Shown here: positions 1-5,326 of the stretch, in pieces | How the letters are laid out: each line of letters begins with the position of its first letter | Position numbering within the stretch: the first letter of the stretch is position 1 | DNA from: Bacteroidales bacterium | GTDB lineage: Bacteria; Bacteroidota; Bacteroidia; Bacteroidales; B18-G4 | Assembly (NCBI GenBank): GCA_023145125.1 | Contig: JAGLEK010000215.1 | Coordinates: 1 to 5,352 of the forward strand | DNA length: 5,352 bases | Reading direction: 5' to 3' | Translations under genes and position numbers: made by a program | The notes under the pieces: model-generated | Told to the model about the DNA's origin: nothing | What the model saw: only the letters and a program-made list of their open reading frames with translations | The model's database searches: none

Positions 1-471
1 CGGATCGGTAAGAACGGCAAGACCATCTATGTTTACAAGATGCGCACCATGCACCCCTATTCTGAATACCTGCAGGAATATGTGTATGCGCAGTCACAAT
101 TACAGGAGGGCGGAAAATTTAAAAATGATTTCAGGGTACATACGGCAGGCAAGATCATGCGAAAGTTCTGGATCGACGAGCTACCCATGCTGTTTAACCT
201 TTTAAAGGGCGACCTGAAGATCGTGGGGGTTCGTCCATTGAGCCAGCATTACTTCGACCTCTACTATGAAGAACTCAGGGAAAAGCGCATTAAGATAAAG
301 CCGGGGCTGGTTCCTCCCTTCTACACCGACATGCCCAAAACCCTCGAAGAAATACAGGAATCAGAGCTCCGGTACCTGGATGCATATGATAAACGGCCGT
401 TCCTGACAGATATGCGGTATTTCTGGAAAGCGATGTACAATATTGTCTTTAGAAAGGCGAGAAGTAAATAG
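1..471 (+). CDS. Undecaprenyl-phosphate phosphosugar transferase (bacterial sugar transferase family), 5'-truncated
   Basis: This is the C-terminal 156 residues of a priming glycosyltransferase that moves a sugar-1-phosphate from a nucleotide sugar to undecaprenyl phosphate at the cytoplasmic membrane, the first step of capsule, O-antigen or exopolysaccharide units. The frame is open from base 1, so the ATG at 40 is internal (it lies in YKMRTM) and the true start is upstream of the window. Visible family motifs are RIGKNGK then YKMRTM (visible residues 1-17), the core IDELPMLFNLLKGDLKIVGVRP (58-79, split around catalytic Asp59-Glu60, the dyad known from PglC-type enzymes) and the basic KIKPGL (98-103). 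After that, the usual GWAQ segment is replaced by PPFYTDMPKTLEEI, a variant I associate with Bacteroidetes homologues. WcaJ-like members have over 400 residues with N-terminal membrane segments, which would lie outside the window. The sugar substrate cannot be read from the sequence. The Wzi-family gene follows 78 bp downstream, which supports a polysaccharide operon. Confidence 0.93.
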   Translation, partial: RIGKNGKTIYVYKMRTMHPYSEYLQEYVYAQSQLQEGGKFKNDFRVHTAGKIMRKFWIDELPMLFNLLKGDLKIVGVRPLSQHYFDLYYEELREKRIKIKPGLVPPFYTDMPKTLEEIQESELRYLDAYDKRPFLTDMRYFWKAMYNIVFRKARSK

Positions 472-475
472 AATC

Positions 476-511
476 GGGTATCAGATACCGGATGCCAGGT
501 ACCGGATACCC
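476..511. repeat. Heptamer-period array with flanking inverted repeat
   Basis: Four imperfect 7-bp units follow one another at 483-489, 490-496, 497-503 and 504-510 (agatacc, ggatgcc, aggtacc, ggatacc). They are preceded at 476-482 by GGGTATC, whose exact reverse complement GATACCC sits at 505-511, so the array can fold on itself. It begins four bases after the sugar transferase stop codon. There is no T-tract after it, so it is not a convincing terminator, and read-through into the Wzi gene is likely. The function is unknown. Confidence 0.75.
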
Positions 512-513
512 AG

Positions 514-545
514 CCATTTAACCATTTAGCCGTTTAACCATGTAA
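514..545 (+). repeat. Octamer tandem repeat (CCATTTAR x4) before the Wzi start codon
   Basis: Four 8-bp units lie end to end at 514-521, 522-529, 530-537 and 538-545 (ccatttaa, ccatttag, ccgtttaa, ccatgtaa). The array ends exactly 4 nt before the ATG at 550. Because 8 is not a multiple of 3, the TAA or TAG in successive units falls in all three frames; the one at 535-537 is in frame with the Wzi gene and fixes its start. No Shine-Dalgarno sequence is present, so this AT-rich repeat is the actual translation-initiation context. The same repeat with the same spacing occurs before the dipeptidase gene. Confidence 0.85.
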
Positions 546-549
546 TGAT

Positions 550-2217
550 ATGAAAAAAATACTGTTATTATTATTGGTATTTACCAGCCTCTGTGCCACA
601 AGCCAAATCGTATATGAATCCGTCCAGCGCACCAATATCTATGATTTCCTGGATGAGCTTGCCAATGAGAAGATCATCTCCATCAACTCCGTTGTGAAAC
701 CTTATTCCCGGGCCTTTATAGCCGAAAAGCTGCAGGAAGCAAATGAGCATAAAGACTTGCTAAGCAAACGCCAGGTGGAAGAAATAGAGTTTTATATGAA
801 GGATTACCGCCTGGAGGTGGTCTATAACACCAAAGGTATGAAGCCGTTGAATATCTTTCCGAAAAAAGACCACATAGCCTCCTCCCTGGATCCCATGGCT
901 ATTACTTATCGCGACAGCCTGATCGGTTTTACTCTCAGGCCCATCTTCGGACTTGAATATTTTATCAATTCTAACGAGGCAGCTTTTCACCGTTGGGGAG
1001 GTGTAGAAGGTTTTGGATATATCGGCAAGAACTTCGGTGCATATACCAGCCTGAGGGATAACCATGAAAATGTTATCATGACAAGCACGACATATTTCAA
1101 CCAGCGCATTGGTGCCACAATAAAAGGAAGCGCAAAGGGTGGTGGTGATTACAGTGATGCACGCGGAGGGTTGATGGTATCGTGGAACTGGGGTGCCTTT
1201 GGTATTGTTAAGGACCAGGCGATATGGGGAAACAATTATAACGGATCCAATATCCTTTCCGGACGCACCCCTTCCTTTGCACAGATCAAGCTGGAGCTTA
1301 AGCCTGCAAAATGGTTCGAGTTTAATTATATACATGGCTGGCTGGTGTCTGATGTGATCGACAGCAACCGTTCTTACTGGGACGGCGACACCTATCGCGA
1401 TGTGATGCACAGCAAGTATATTGCTGCCAATATGTTCACCTTTATCCCCTGGCAACACCTGAATCTCTCCTTCGGGAATTCAATTATTTACAGCGACATA
1501 GGGGTGCAGGCGGCCTACCTGATCCCCTTCCTGTTTTACAAATCCGTGGACCATACCCTGAACTCTACCAATAATTATGCGGGGCAGAATGCCCAGATGT
1601 TCTTCGATATCAGCTCCAGGAATATCAAACACCTTCACCTTTACTTTACATTTTTTGTGGATGAGTTTTCTATTTCCAGGATTACCAATAGCAGTGAGCA
1701 TAATTTTCTGAGCTACAAGGGAGGCTTCCGCTTAAGCAACTGGCCCCTGAAGGACCTCAGCCTGACAACGGAATTCACCTATACGCTCCCTATGACCTAC
1801 CAACACAGGACTTCTACCACAACCTTTGAGTCAAACAGTTATAACCTGGGACATTATATGCGTGACAATTCTATGGATATATTCTTTGCCCTGACCTATA
1901 AACCCATCCGCGGCCTGAGGGTAGACCTTAGTTATGCATTCGCCAAACATGGCAATAATTATGTTTACGGGGTTTACGAGCCCGGCGACCAGGCCCCCAT
2001 ACTCAAAGACATCACCTGGCAGGAAAGTATCATCGGCCTGAAGGGAAAGTATGAGTTTATCAACAATGCCTACGTTTTTGCAGGCATATTCATCAGTGAT
2101 ATTCAGGGTTATGATGTGGATGGTCTCACGGCAGAAGATTATTTAACTCTTTTTACTCCGGAGATGTATTGGGGAAATACTACCACAATCAACGTTGGGT
2201 TTAATATAGGTTTTTAG
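550..2217 (+). CDS. Capsule assembly Wzi-family outer-membrane protein
   Basis: A 555-residue outer-membrane beta-barrel of the Wzi capsule-assembly family. In enterobacteria Wzi helps attach or organise capsular polysaccharide at the cell surface; the role here is inferred from the family and the neighbouring priming transferase. Residues 1-18 are a signal peptide (MKK, Leu-rich core, cleavage likely after ATS, giving an N-terminal Gln). A short periplasmic alpha-helical part follows (about 29-85, YDFLDELANE and PYSRAFIAEKLQEA), which is typical of Bacteroidetes members. From about 120 to the end come alternating aromatic/hydrophobic strands, with the conserved-looking NGSNILSGRTPSFAQIKLEL (231-250) and the region around NLGHYMRDNSMD (432-443). 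The protein ends in NVGFNIGF, with the C-terminal Phe expected of BAM-assembled barrels. It is somewhat longer than enterobacterial Wzi. The start is fixed by an in-frame stop at 535-537 and by the signal peptide. It is probably co-transcribed with the gene before it. A general porin-like barrel is the main alternative reading. Confidence 0.88.
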   Translation: MKKILLLLLVFTSLCATSQIVYESVQRTNIYDFLDELANEKIISINSVVKPYSRAFIAEKLQEANEHKDLLSKRQVEEIEFYMKDYRLEVVYNTKGMKPLNIFPKKDHIASSLDPMAITYRDSLIGFTLRPIFGLEYFINSNEAAFHRWGGVEGFGYIGKNFGAYTSLRDNHENVIMTSTTYFNQRIGATIKGSAKGGGDYSDARGGLMVSWNWGAFGIVKDQAIWGNNYNGSNILSGRTPSFAQIKLELKPAKWFEFNYIHGWLVSDVIDSNRSYWDGDTYRDVMHSKYIAANMFTFIPWQHLNLSFGNSIIYSDIGVQAAYLIPFLFYKSVDHTLNSTNNYAGQNAQMFFDISSRNIKHLHLYFTFFVDEFSISRITNSSEHNFLSYKGGFRLSNWPLKDLSLTTEFTYTLPMTYQHRTSTTTFESNSYNLGHYMRDNSMDIFFALTYKPIRGLRVDLSYAFAKHGNNYVYGVYEPGDQAPILKDITWQESIIGLKGKYEFINNAYVFAGIFISDIQGYDVDGLTAEDYLTLFTPEMYWGNTTTINVGFNIGF

Positions 2218-2219
2218 TA

Positions 2220-2293
2220 GGTACAGGGTTCATGGTACAGGGTGGATTTTAGTCCTTGCACCTTGCATCATGTACCCTGCACCCGATTTTTTT
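2220..2293 (+). terminator. Probable intrinsic terminator built from inverted heptamer arrays
   Basis: A left arm of four 7-bp units (2220-2247; ggtacag, ggttcat, ggtacag, ggtggat) faces a right arm of four 7-bp units (2256-2283; ttgcacc, ttgcatc, atgtacc, ctgcacc) across an 8-nt loop. Hand alignment gives 21 Watson-Crick pairs and 2 G-U pairs out of 28. Seven T residues follow at 2287-2293, then more AT. The hairpin starts 2 nt after the Wzi stop codon, as expected for the end of the polysaccharide transcription unit. The stem is imperfect and there are 3 nt between stem and T-tract, so efficiency is uncertain. Confidence 0.6.
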
Positions 2294-2306
2294 ATATTTT
2301 TACCGA

Positions 2307-2330
2307 CCATTTAACCATTTAGCCATTTAA
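2307..2330 (+). repeat. Octamer tandem repeat (CCATTTAR x3) before the dipeptidase start codon
   Basis: Three 8-bp units lie at 2307-2314, 2315-2322 and 2323-2330 (ccatttaa, ccatttag, ccatttaa). They match the first three units of the array before the Wzi gene in order, apart from one base. The array ends exactly 4 nt before the ATG at 2335, the same spacing as in the other copy. Its TAA/TAG triplets cover all three frames; the TAG at 2320-2322 is in frame with the dipeptidase start. It may be a translation-initiation spacer, a barrier to read-through translation, or a neutral repeat. Confidence 0.85.
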
Positions 2331-2334
2331 TAAC

Positions 2335-4080
2335 ATGAAAACCAAACTTATCTCTTTACTAACAGCAATCTTTCTATTCGCAGGACTGCAAAGCTATGCC
2401 TGTACTAACTTTTTAATCACTAAAGGCGCTTCGACTGACGGTTCTACCATGATCAGCTACGCTGCAGATTCGCATGTTCTTTACGGAGAACTGTATCACT
2501 GGCCCGCTGCAACATATCCTGAGGGAACCATGATGGATGTTTATGAATGGGATACGGGTAAGTATCTCGGTCAGATCAAACAGGCCGCCGAAACCTACAA
2601 TGTAGTTGGCAATATGAATGAATGGCAGGTGGGTATCGGAGAAACAACCTATGGCGGAATTGGTGAGCTCGGAAAGCAATCCGGCGCTATTATGGATTAC
2701 GGCAGTCTTATTTATATAGGCCTGCAACGTGCCAAAAATGCACGTGAGGCCATCCTTACCATTGGCAGCTTAATGGAAGAGTATGGATATTACAGCTCCG
2801 GTGAATCATTTTCCATCTCCGACCCCAATGAGGTGTGGATCATGGAACTCATCGGCAAGGGAGAAGGTTATAAAGGCGCTGTTTGGGTTGCACGCAGGGT
2901 TCCCGATGGGTATATCTGCGCACACGCCAACCAGGCAAGGATCACCACCTTTCCGCTGGAAAACGGTAAAACCTCTATCTCGTTTGATGACAGGGATAAG
3001 ATCTATGATGCAGACATTGAATGTATATATGCAGCAGATGTAATCTCTTTTGCGAAAGAAAAAGGATTTTATAAAGGCAAAGACAAAGACTTTAGCTTCT
3101 CAGACGTATATGCTCCTGTTGGATTTGGCGGGGCACGTTTCTGTGAAGTAAGAGTTTGGGCTATGTTTAACGATGTGCACAGCGGCATGGGACAGTATAC
3201 TGACTATGTTAAAGGCCACATAGAGCATAACGATAAATTTGCCGATGGCAGCAAGAATCCCAATGGCTTTGCTTCCAACCGCATGCCGCTTTGGATCAAA
3301 CCTGAGCGCAAGATATCAGTACATGATATGATGAATTTCATGCGTGATCACCTCGAGGGTACTGAGCTTGATATGACCCTGGATATTGGTGCCGGCCCAT
3401 TCCATAGCCCATACCGCTGGAGGCCGCTTACATGGCAGGTGGACAGCGTGACTTATTGCAACGAAAGAGCCACATCAACCCAACAAACAGGATTCTCGTT
3501 CGTTACCCATAGCCGCAACTGGCTGCCTGAGCGTATCGGCGGTATAATCTGGTGGGGCGTCGATGATGCAGCATCTTCCGTATATATGCCTTTGTACTCC
3601 TGTATGACCAGAACCCCTGAAAAAATTGCACAGGGCTATGGTTCCATGATGGAATTTGTTGATGATGCAGGCTTCTGGGTGTTCAACCAGATTTCAAACT
3701 TTGCCTATACCCGTTACAACCTCATCCATCCCGAAATTGAAGCGCTGCAACAGGCTACTGAAAAGGAGTTCATCACCATGACCCCTGCTATGGATGATGC
3801 CGCTGCCGGGCTTTATGAAGAAAATCCATTTATGGCAGTAGTCTTCCTTACTGACTATTCGGTTTCAATAGCCAATACTACCGTCCTTGACTGGAAAGAT
3901 TTTTATGCATACCTCTTCACAAAGTACATGGATGGCAATGTAAAGGAAAAGCAAGATGTGCCGGAAGGGTATAAATATTACGTTCCCAAGCTCAAACAGC
4001 CCGGATATGGTGAAGATTGGTATAAGGTTATTGTTGGTGAAACCGGTGATCATTTTAAAGTGATTGGTAGCGCGCATTAG
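2335..4080 (+). CDS. Secreted C69-family dipeptidase (PepD-like, Ntn-hydrolase fold)
   Basis: A 581-residue exported peptidase of family C69, whose members are cysteine N-terminal-nucleophile hydrolases that cleave dipeptides. Residues 1-22 form a signal peptide (MKTK, hydrophobic core 5-18, ending SYA) and Cys23 follows at once in CTNFLITKGASTDGS, the family's N-terminal block with the nucleophilic Cys. Other family-like stretches are YGGIGELGKQSGAIMDYGSL (106-125), AREAILTIGSLMEEYGYYSSGES (136-158, an AREAI helix), SISDPNEVWIMELIGKG (160-176), GAVWVARRVPDGYICAHANQARI (181-203) and SRNWLPERIGGIIWWGVDDAASSVYMPLY (393-421). The last 100 residues or so are less diagnostic. Length fits exported Bacteroidetes members. 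The start is supported by the in-frame TAG at 2320-2322 and the signal peptide. Location is probably periplasmic; the Cys could suggest a lipoprotein, but residues -3 to -1 (S-Y-A) do not match a lipobox. A terminator-like hairpin precedes it, so it is probably transcribed separately. True substrates are unknown. Confidence 0.93.
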   Translation: MKTKLISLLTAIFLFAGLQSYACTNFLITKGASTDGSTMISYAADSHVLYGELYHWPAATYPEGTMMDVYEWDTGKYLGQIKQAAETYNVVGNMNEWQVGIGETTYGGIGELGKQSGAIMDYGSLIYIGLQRAKNAREAILTIGSLMEEYGYYSSGESFSISDPNEVWIMELIGKGEGYKGAVWVARRVPDGYICAHANQARITTFPLENGKTSISFDDRDKIYDADIECIYAADVISFAKEKGFYKGKDKDFSFSDVYAPVGFGGARFCEVRVWAMFNDVHSGMGQYTDYVKGHIEHNDKFADGSKNPNGFASNRMPLWIKPERKISVHDMMNFMRDHLEGTELDMTLDIGAGPFHSPYRWRPLTWQVDSVTYCNERATSTQQTGFSFVTHSRNWLPERIGGIIWWGVDDAASSVYMPLYSCMTRTPEKIAQGYGSMMEFVDDAGFWVFNQISNFAYTRYNLIHPEIEALQQATEKEFITMTPAMDDAAAGLYEENPFMAVVFLTDYSVSIANTTVLDWKDFYAYLFTKYMDGNVKEKQDVPEGYKYYVPKLKQPGYGEDWYKVIVGETGDHFKVIGSAH

Positions 4081-4122
4081 AAATCAGATAGCGGAAATCA
4101 GAAATCAGAAATTAGATGTCAG
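4081..4122. repeat. Heptamer-period array (AAATCAG type, 6 units)
   Basis: Six consecutive 7-bp units begin at the base right after the dipeptidase stop codon: aaatcag, atagcgg, aaatcag, aaatcag, aaattag, atgtcag. Three are identical and three have diverged. The period is the same as in the arrays after the two preceding genes although the unit sequence differs. No function can be read from it. Confidence 0.75.
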
Positions 4123-4130
4123 AATGAAAT

Positions 4131-4211
4131 TTTAACACAAAGGACACAAAGCCTGCCTGCCGGCAGGCAGGGGTGTCACAAAGGAGATACTTTGTGGCTT
4201 TTGTGGTTAAA
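4131..4211. repeat. CACAAAG-type interspersed repeat forming a long hairpin
   Basis: The left arm (4131-4151) starts TTTAAC and carries two CACAAAG copies; the right arm (4190-4211) carries CTTTGTGG and CTTTTGTGG and ends GGTTAAA. Aligned by hand, the arms pair along nearly their whole length with one bulged base, one mismatch and one G-U. A further CACAAAGG lies in the loop (4177-4183), giving three forward and two inverted copies. Repeats of this CACAAAGG/CTTTGTGG kind occur in many Bacteroidetes intergenic regions as far as I recall. It might help terminate or stabilise the 3' ends of the convergent transcripts. Confidence 0.7.
4152..4171. repeat. Perfect 20-bp GC-rich palindrome
   Basis: CCTGCCTGCC at 4152-4161 is followed without spacer by its exact reverse complement GGCAGGCAGG at 4162-4171. 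It lies just inside the left arm of the CACAAAG hairpin, against the last base of that arm, and its GC content contrasts sharply with the AT-rich surroundings. This looks like a separate small repeat element inserted into or nested in the larger one. I see no clear target-site duplication. Confidence 0.85.
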
Positions 4212-4212
4212 C

Positions 4213-4247
4213 AAATCCCGTTATGTTTTTACTTAGCGGGGTTTTTT
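4213..4247 (+). terminator. Intrinsic terminator after the dipeptidase gene
   Basis: An 11-bp stem pairs 4213-4223 (aaatcccgtta) with 4234-4244 (tagcggggttt), including two G-U pairs, around a 10-nt loop. T residues continue through 4247 and more AT follows. The GC core (CCCG/CGGG) next to a run of six T makes this the best terminator in the window. On the minus strand the stem is followed by ATTTGTTT, so it may also serve the convergent coiled-coil gene, less strongly. Confidence 0.75.
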
Positions 4248-4266
4248 ATTTATGCCAACGCAACAA

Positions 4267-4292
4267 CTTGTCCTGAGCGAAGTCGAAGGGCC
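4267..4292. repeat. Interspersed repeat of the TCCTGAGCGAAGTCGAAGG type
   Basis: The stretch CTTGTCCTGAGCGAAGTC followed by GAAGGGCC resembles a short interspersed, partly palindromic element (read on the other strand as CCTTCGACTTCGCTCAGG) that I recall from intergenic regions of many environmental bacterial genomes. It lies 6 nt beyond the stop codon of the coiled-coil gene. Recognition is from memory of the sequence type; copy number in this genome cannot be seen here. Confidence 0.55.
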
Positions 4293-4298
4293 TAACGC

Positions 4299-5225
4299 CT
4301 ACTTCAAAACAAACTGCGTATGCCCGATAACTTCCTCCTGGTAGAAGACCTCAACGTGGTAGGTACCTTTTAAAATTTCCTTGTCGGGATAGCTTTTGTC
4401 CCAATACAAGCAGAGATTCGTGCTCAGGTTCTCATAATTGATGAGTTTTTTGATGGAATACTGAATCTTTTCGTCTTTATACATAAAGGTGTAGGTATCC
4501 GTCCTGTCTTTGGTCATGATCAGTTTGTCGGGCCTGGCGATCCTCACATACAACTCTTTGGTTCCTGGTTCAATGATCTTATTTTCCCCAAGGGTGAAAC
4601 ACACCCTTATCTTATCCACCCTGCTGGCTTTATCCGTTTCCTTTTCTTTGCCACTGCCACGATCACGCACTCCGGCAGCAGTCATATTGTAGATCTGTAA
4701 GATAGAGGCCTGCTCAACTTTTTCGTTCAGCTCTTCCTTGTCGCGGGTGATCATTTCATTTTCCGTCTGCACCTCCTGCAGATCTTGCCTGATCTCAATA
4801 TTTTCTTCAGTCAATACTTTATTAACCGTATAAAGTGAGTCCATCTGGCGTACATATCCCTGGCTTACCCTTTGAAGAAGATCCAGTTTTCTTTTCACCT
4901 TGTAATATTCCCACTGTGTATCAAGCAGTTTGCTAATCTCTCTGGCGTTTTCCTGAATAATACTGTCCTTCAGGTATAACGAATCCGACAGTGTGCCATA
5001 TTCGGTCTTGATCATCTCGTGTTCATACATTAAGGAATCCAGTTCAGACTGAAGTTCAACACGTTGCGTTTCCTTTTCGGTTAAAAGCACATCCATGTCC
5101 GATTTAATGGAAAAAATCCAGATCAATAGTCCTGCAATTGCCAGGGCAAGGATGATCAGTATGGCGATCATTCCTTTTCCGGGTTTACTGCGGCCGCTGC
5201 TTATTGTGGGGGCCTGTTCGTTCAT
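4299..5225 (-). CDS. Membrane-anchored coiled-coil protein of unknown function
   Basis: A 308-residue protein with three parts. Residues 1-18 are a short polar, basic tail (SGRSKPGKG). Residues 19-40 are one hydrophobic transmembrane segment ending in IWIFSIK. Residues about 42-175 are rich in Glu, Lys, Gln and Leu with heptad-like spacing (e.g. LQSELDSLMYEHE, LTEENIEIRQDLQEVQTENE), a long coiled coil. After a Lys/Glu/Asp/Arg-rich linker (about 186-205) comes a compact beta-rich C-terminal domain (206-308; KIRVCFTLGENKIIEPGTKE, LYVRIARPDK, GTYHVEVFYQEEVIGHTQFVLK) resembling an immunoglobulin-like fold. The basic tail before the membrane segment suggests a cytoplasmic N-terminus and a periplasmic coil and domain. 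I recognise the architecture as a conserved Bacteroidetes hypothetical; annotations as Smc or other ATPases would be coiled-coil artefacts, since no ATP-binding motif is present. An in-frame TGA lies two codons before the ATG, fixing the start. It is convergent with the dipeptidase gene. Confidence 0.88.
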   Translation of the reverse strand: MNEQAPTISSGRSKPGKGMIAILIILALAIAGLLIWIFSIKSDMDVLLTEKETQRVELQSELDSLMYEHEMIKTEYGTLSDSLYLKDSIIQENAREISKLLDTQWEYYKVKRKLDLLQRVSQGYVRQMDSLYTVNKVLTEENIEIRQDLQEVQTENEMITRDKEELNEKVEQASILQIYNMTAAGVRDRGSGKEKETDKASRVDKIRVCFTLGENKIIEPGTKELYVRIARPDKLIMTKDRTDTYTFMYKDEKIQYSIKKLINYENLSTNLCLYWDKSYPDKEILKGTYHVEVFYQEEVIGHTQFVLK

Positions 5226-5271
5226 AACTCAGGGTTTTTTTAGGTTTTGTTGATTGTTTCTGCTTTAATAA

Positions 5272-5315
5272 CGCTTTTCGGAGCCAAAATCATCTCTTTA
5301 TGGACCTGAAAAGCG
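5272..5315 (-). promoter_or_regulatory. Dyad in the leader of the coiled-coil gene
   Basis: CGCTTTTC at 5272-5279 and its exact reverse complement GAAAAGCG at 5308-5315 form an 8-bp inverted repeat, extendable by one G-U and one G-C pair, with a 24-nt loop. It lies 47-90 nt upstream of the start codon and could be an operator or a 5' leader hairpin. There is no direct evidence of function, and short dyads arise by chance. Confidence 0.35.
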
Positions 5316-5318
5316 GAA

Positions 5319-5326
5319 CAATTATA
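5319..5326 (-). promoter_or_regulatory. Weak candidate -7 promoter element for the coiled-coil gene
   Basis: Read on the minus strand this is TATAATTG, one base off the Bacteroidetes -7 consensus TAnnTTTG and also containing TATAAT. A start site 5-8 nt downstream would fall at the beginning of the 5308-5315 dyad arm, leaving a leader of roughly 85-90 nt. No good -33 TTTG is found at the expected distance; the only TTTG nearby is too close (9 nt), so the call is tentative. The rest of 5226-5352 shows nothing else beyond an A-rich stretch just before the ATG. Confidence 0.2.

Noticed and set aside
40..42. ATG at 40 as the start of a short complete gene
   Set aside because: The frame is open to base 1 and encodes the conserved RIGKNGK and YKMRTM motif across this ATG, so the gene is cut by the window edge.
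476..545. CRISPR-like array or attachment site
   Set aside because: The units are 7-8 bp with no spacers, and no cas, integrase or transposase gene is in the window.
760..1458. Long minus-strand open frame (232 codons) opposite the Wzi gene
   Set aside because: It lies wholly inside the Wzi gene, has no recognisable motif or initiation context, and the + strand frame has a signal peptide and clear family features.
2293..2300. TATATTTT as a -7 promoter element for the dipeptidase gene
   Set aside because: It is close to TAnnTTTG but no TTTG lies at the right distance upstream, and the sequence is the T-tract region of the preceding terminator.
2413..3043. Open frames in other frames inside the dipeptidase gene (2413-2727 minus, 2783-3043 plus)
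   Set aside because: Both are enclosed by a well-supported C69 gene and their translations show no domain or coherent composition.
4180..4236. Strong Shine-Dalgarno-like AAAGGAG followed by TTG and a 14-codon frame
   Set aside because: The motif is part of the CACAAAGGAG repeat, Bacteroidetes rarely use Shine-Dalgarno sequences, and the frame runs into the terminator stem.
4510..4692. Plus-strand 60-codon open frame with a hydrophobic translation
   Set aside because: It is antisense to the linker and beta domain of the coiled-coil gene; its hydrophobic look follows from the complement of charged codons.
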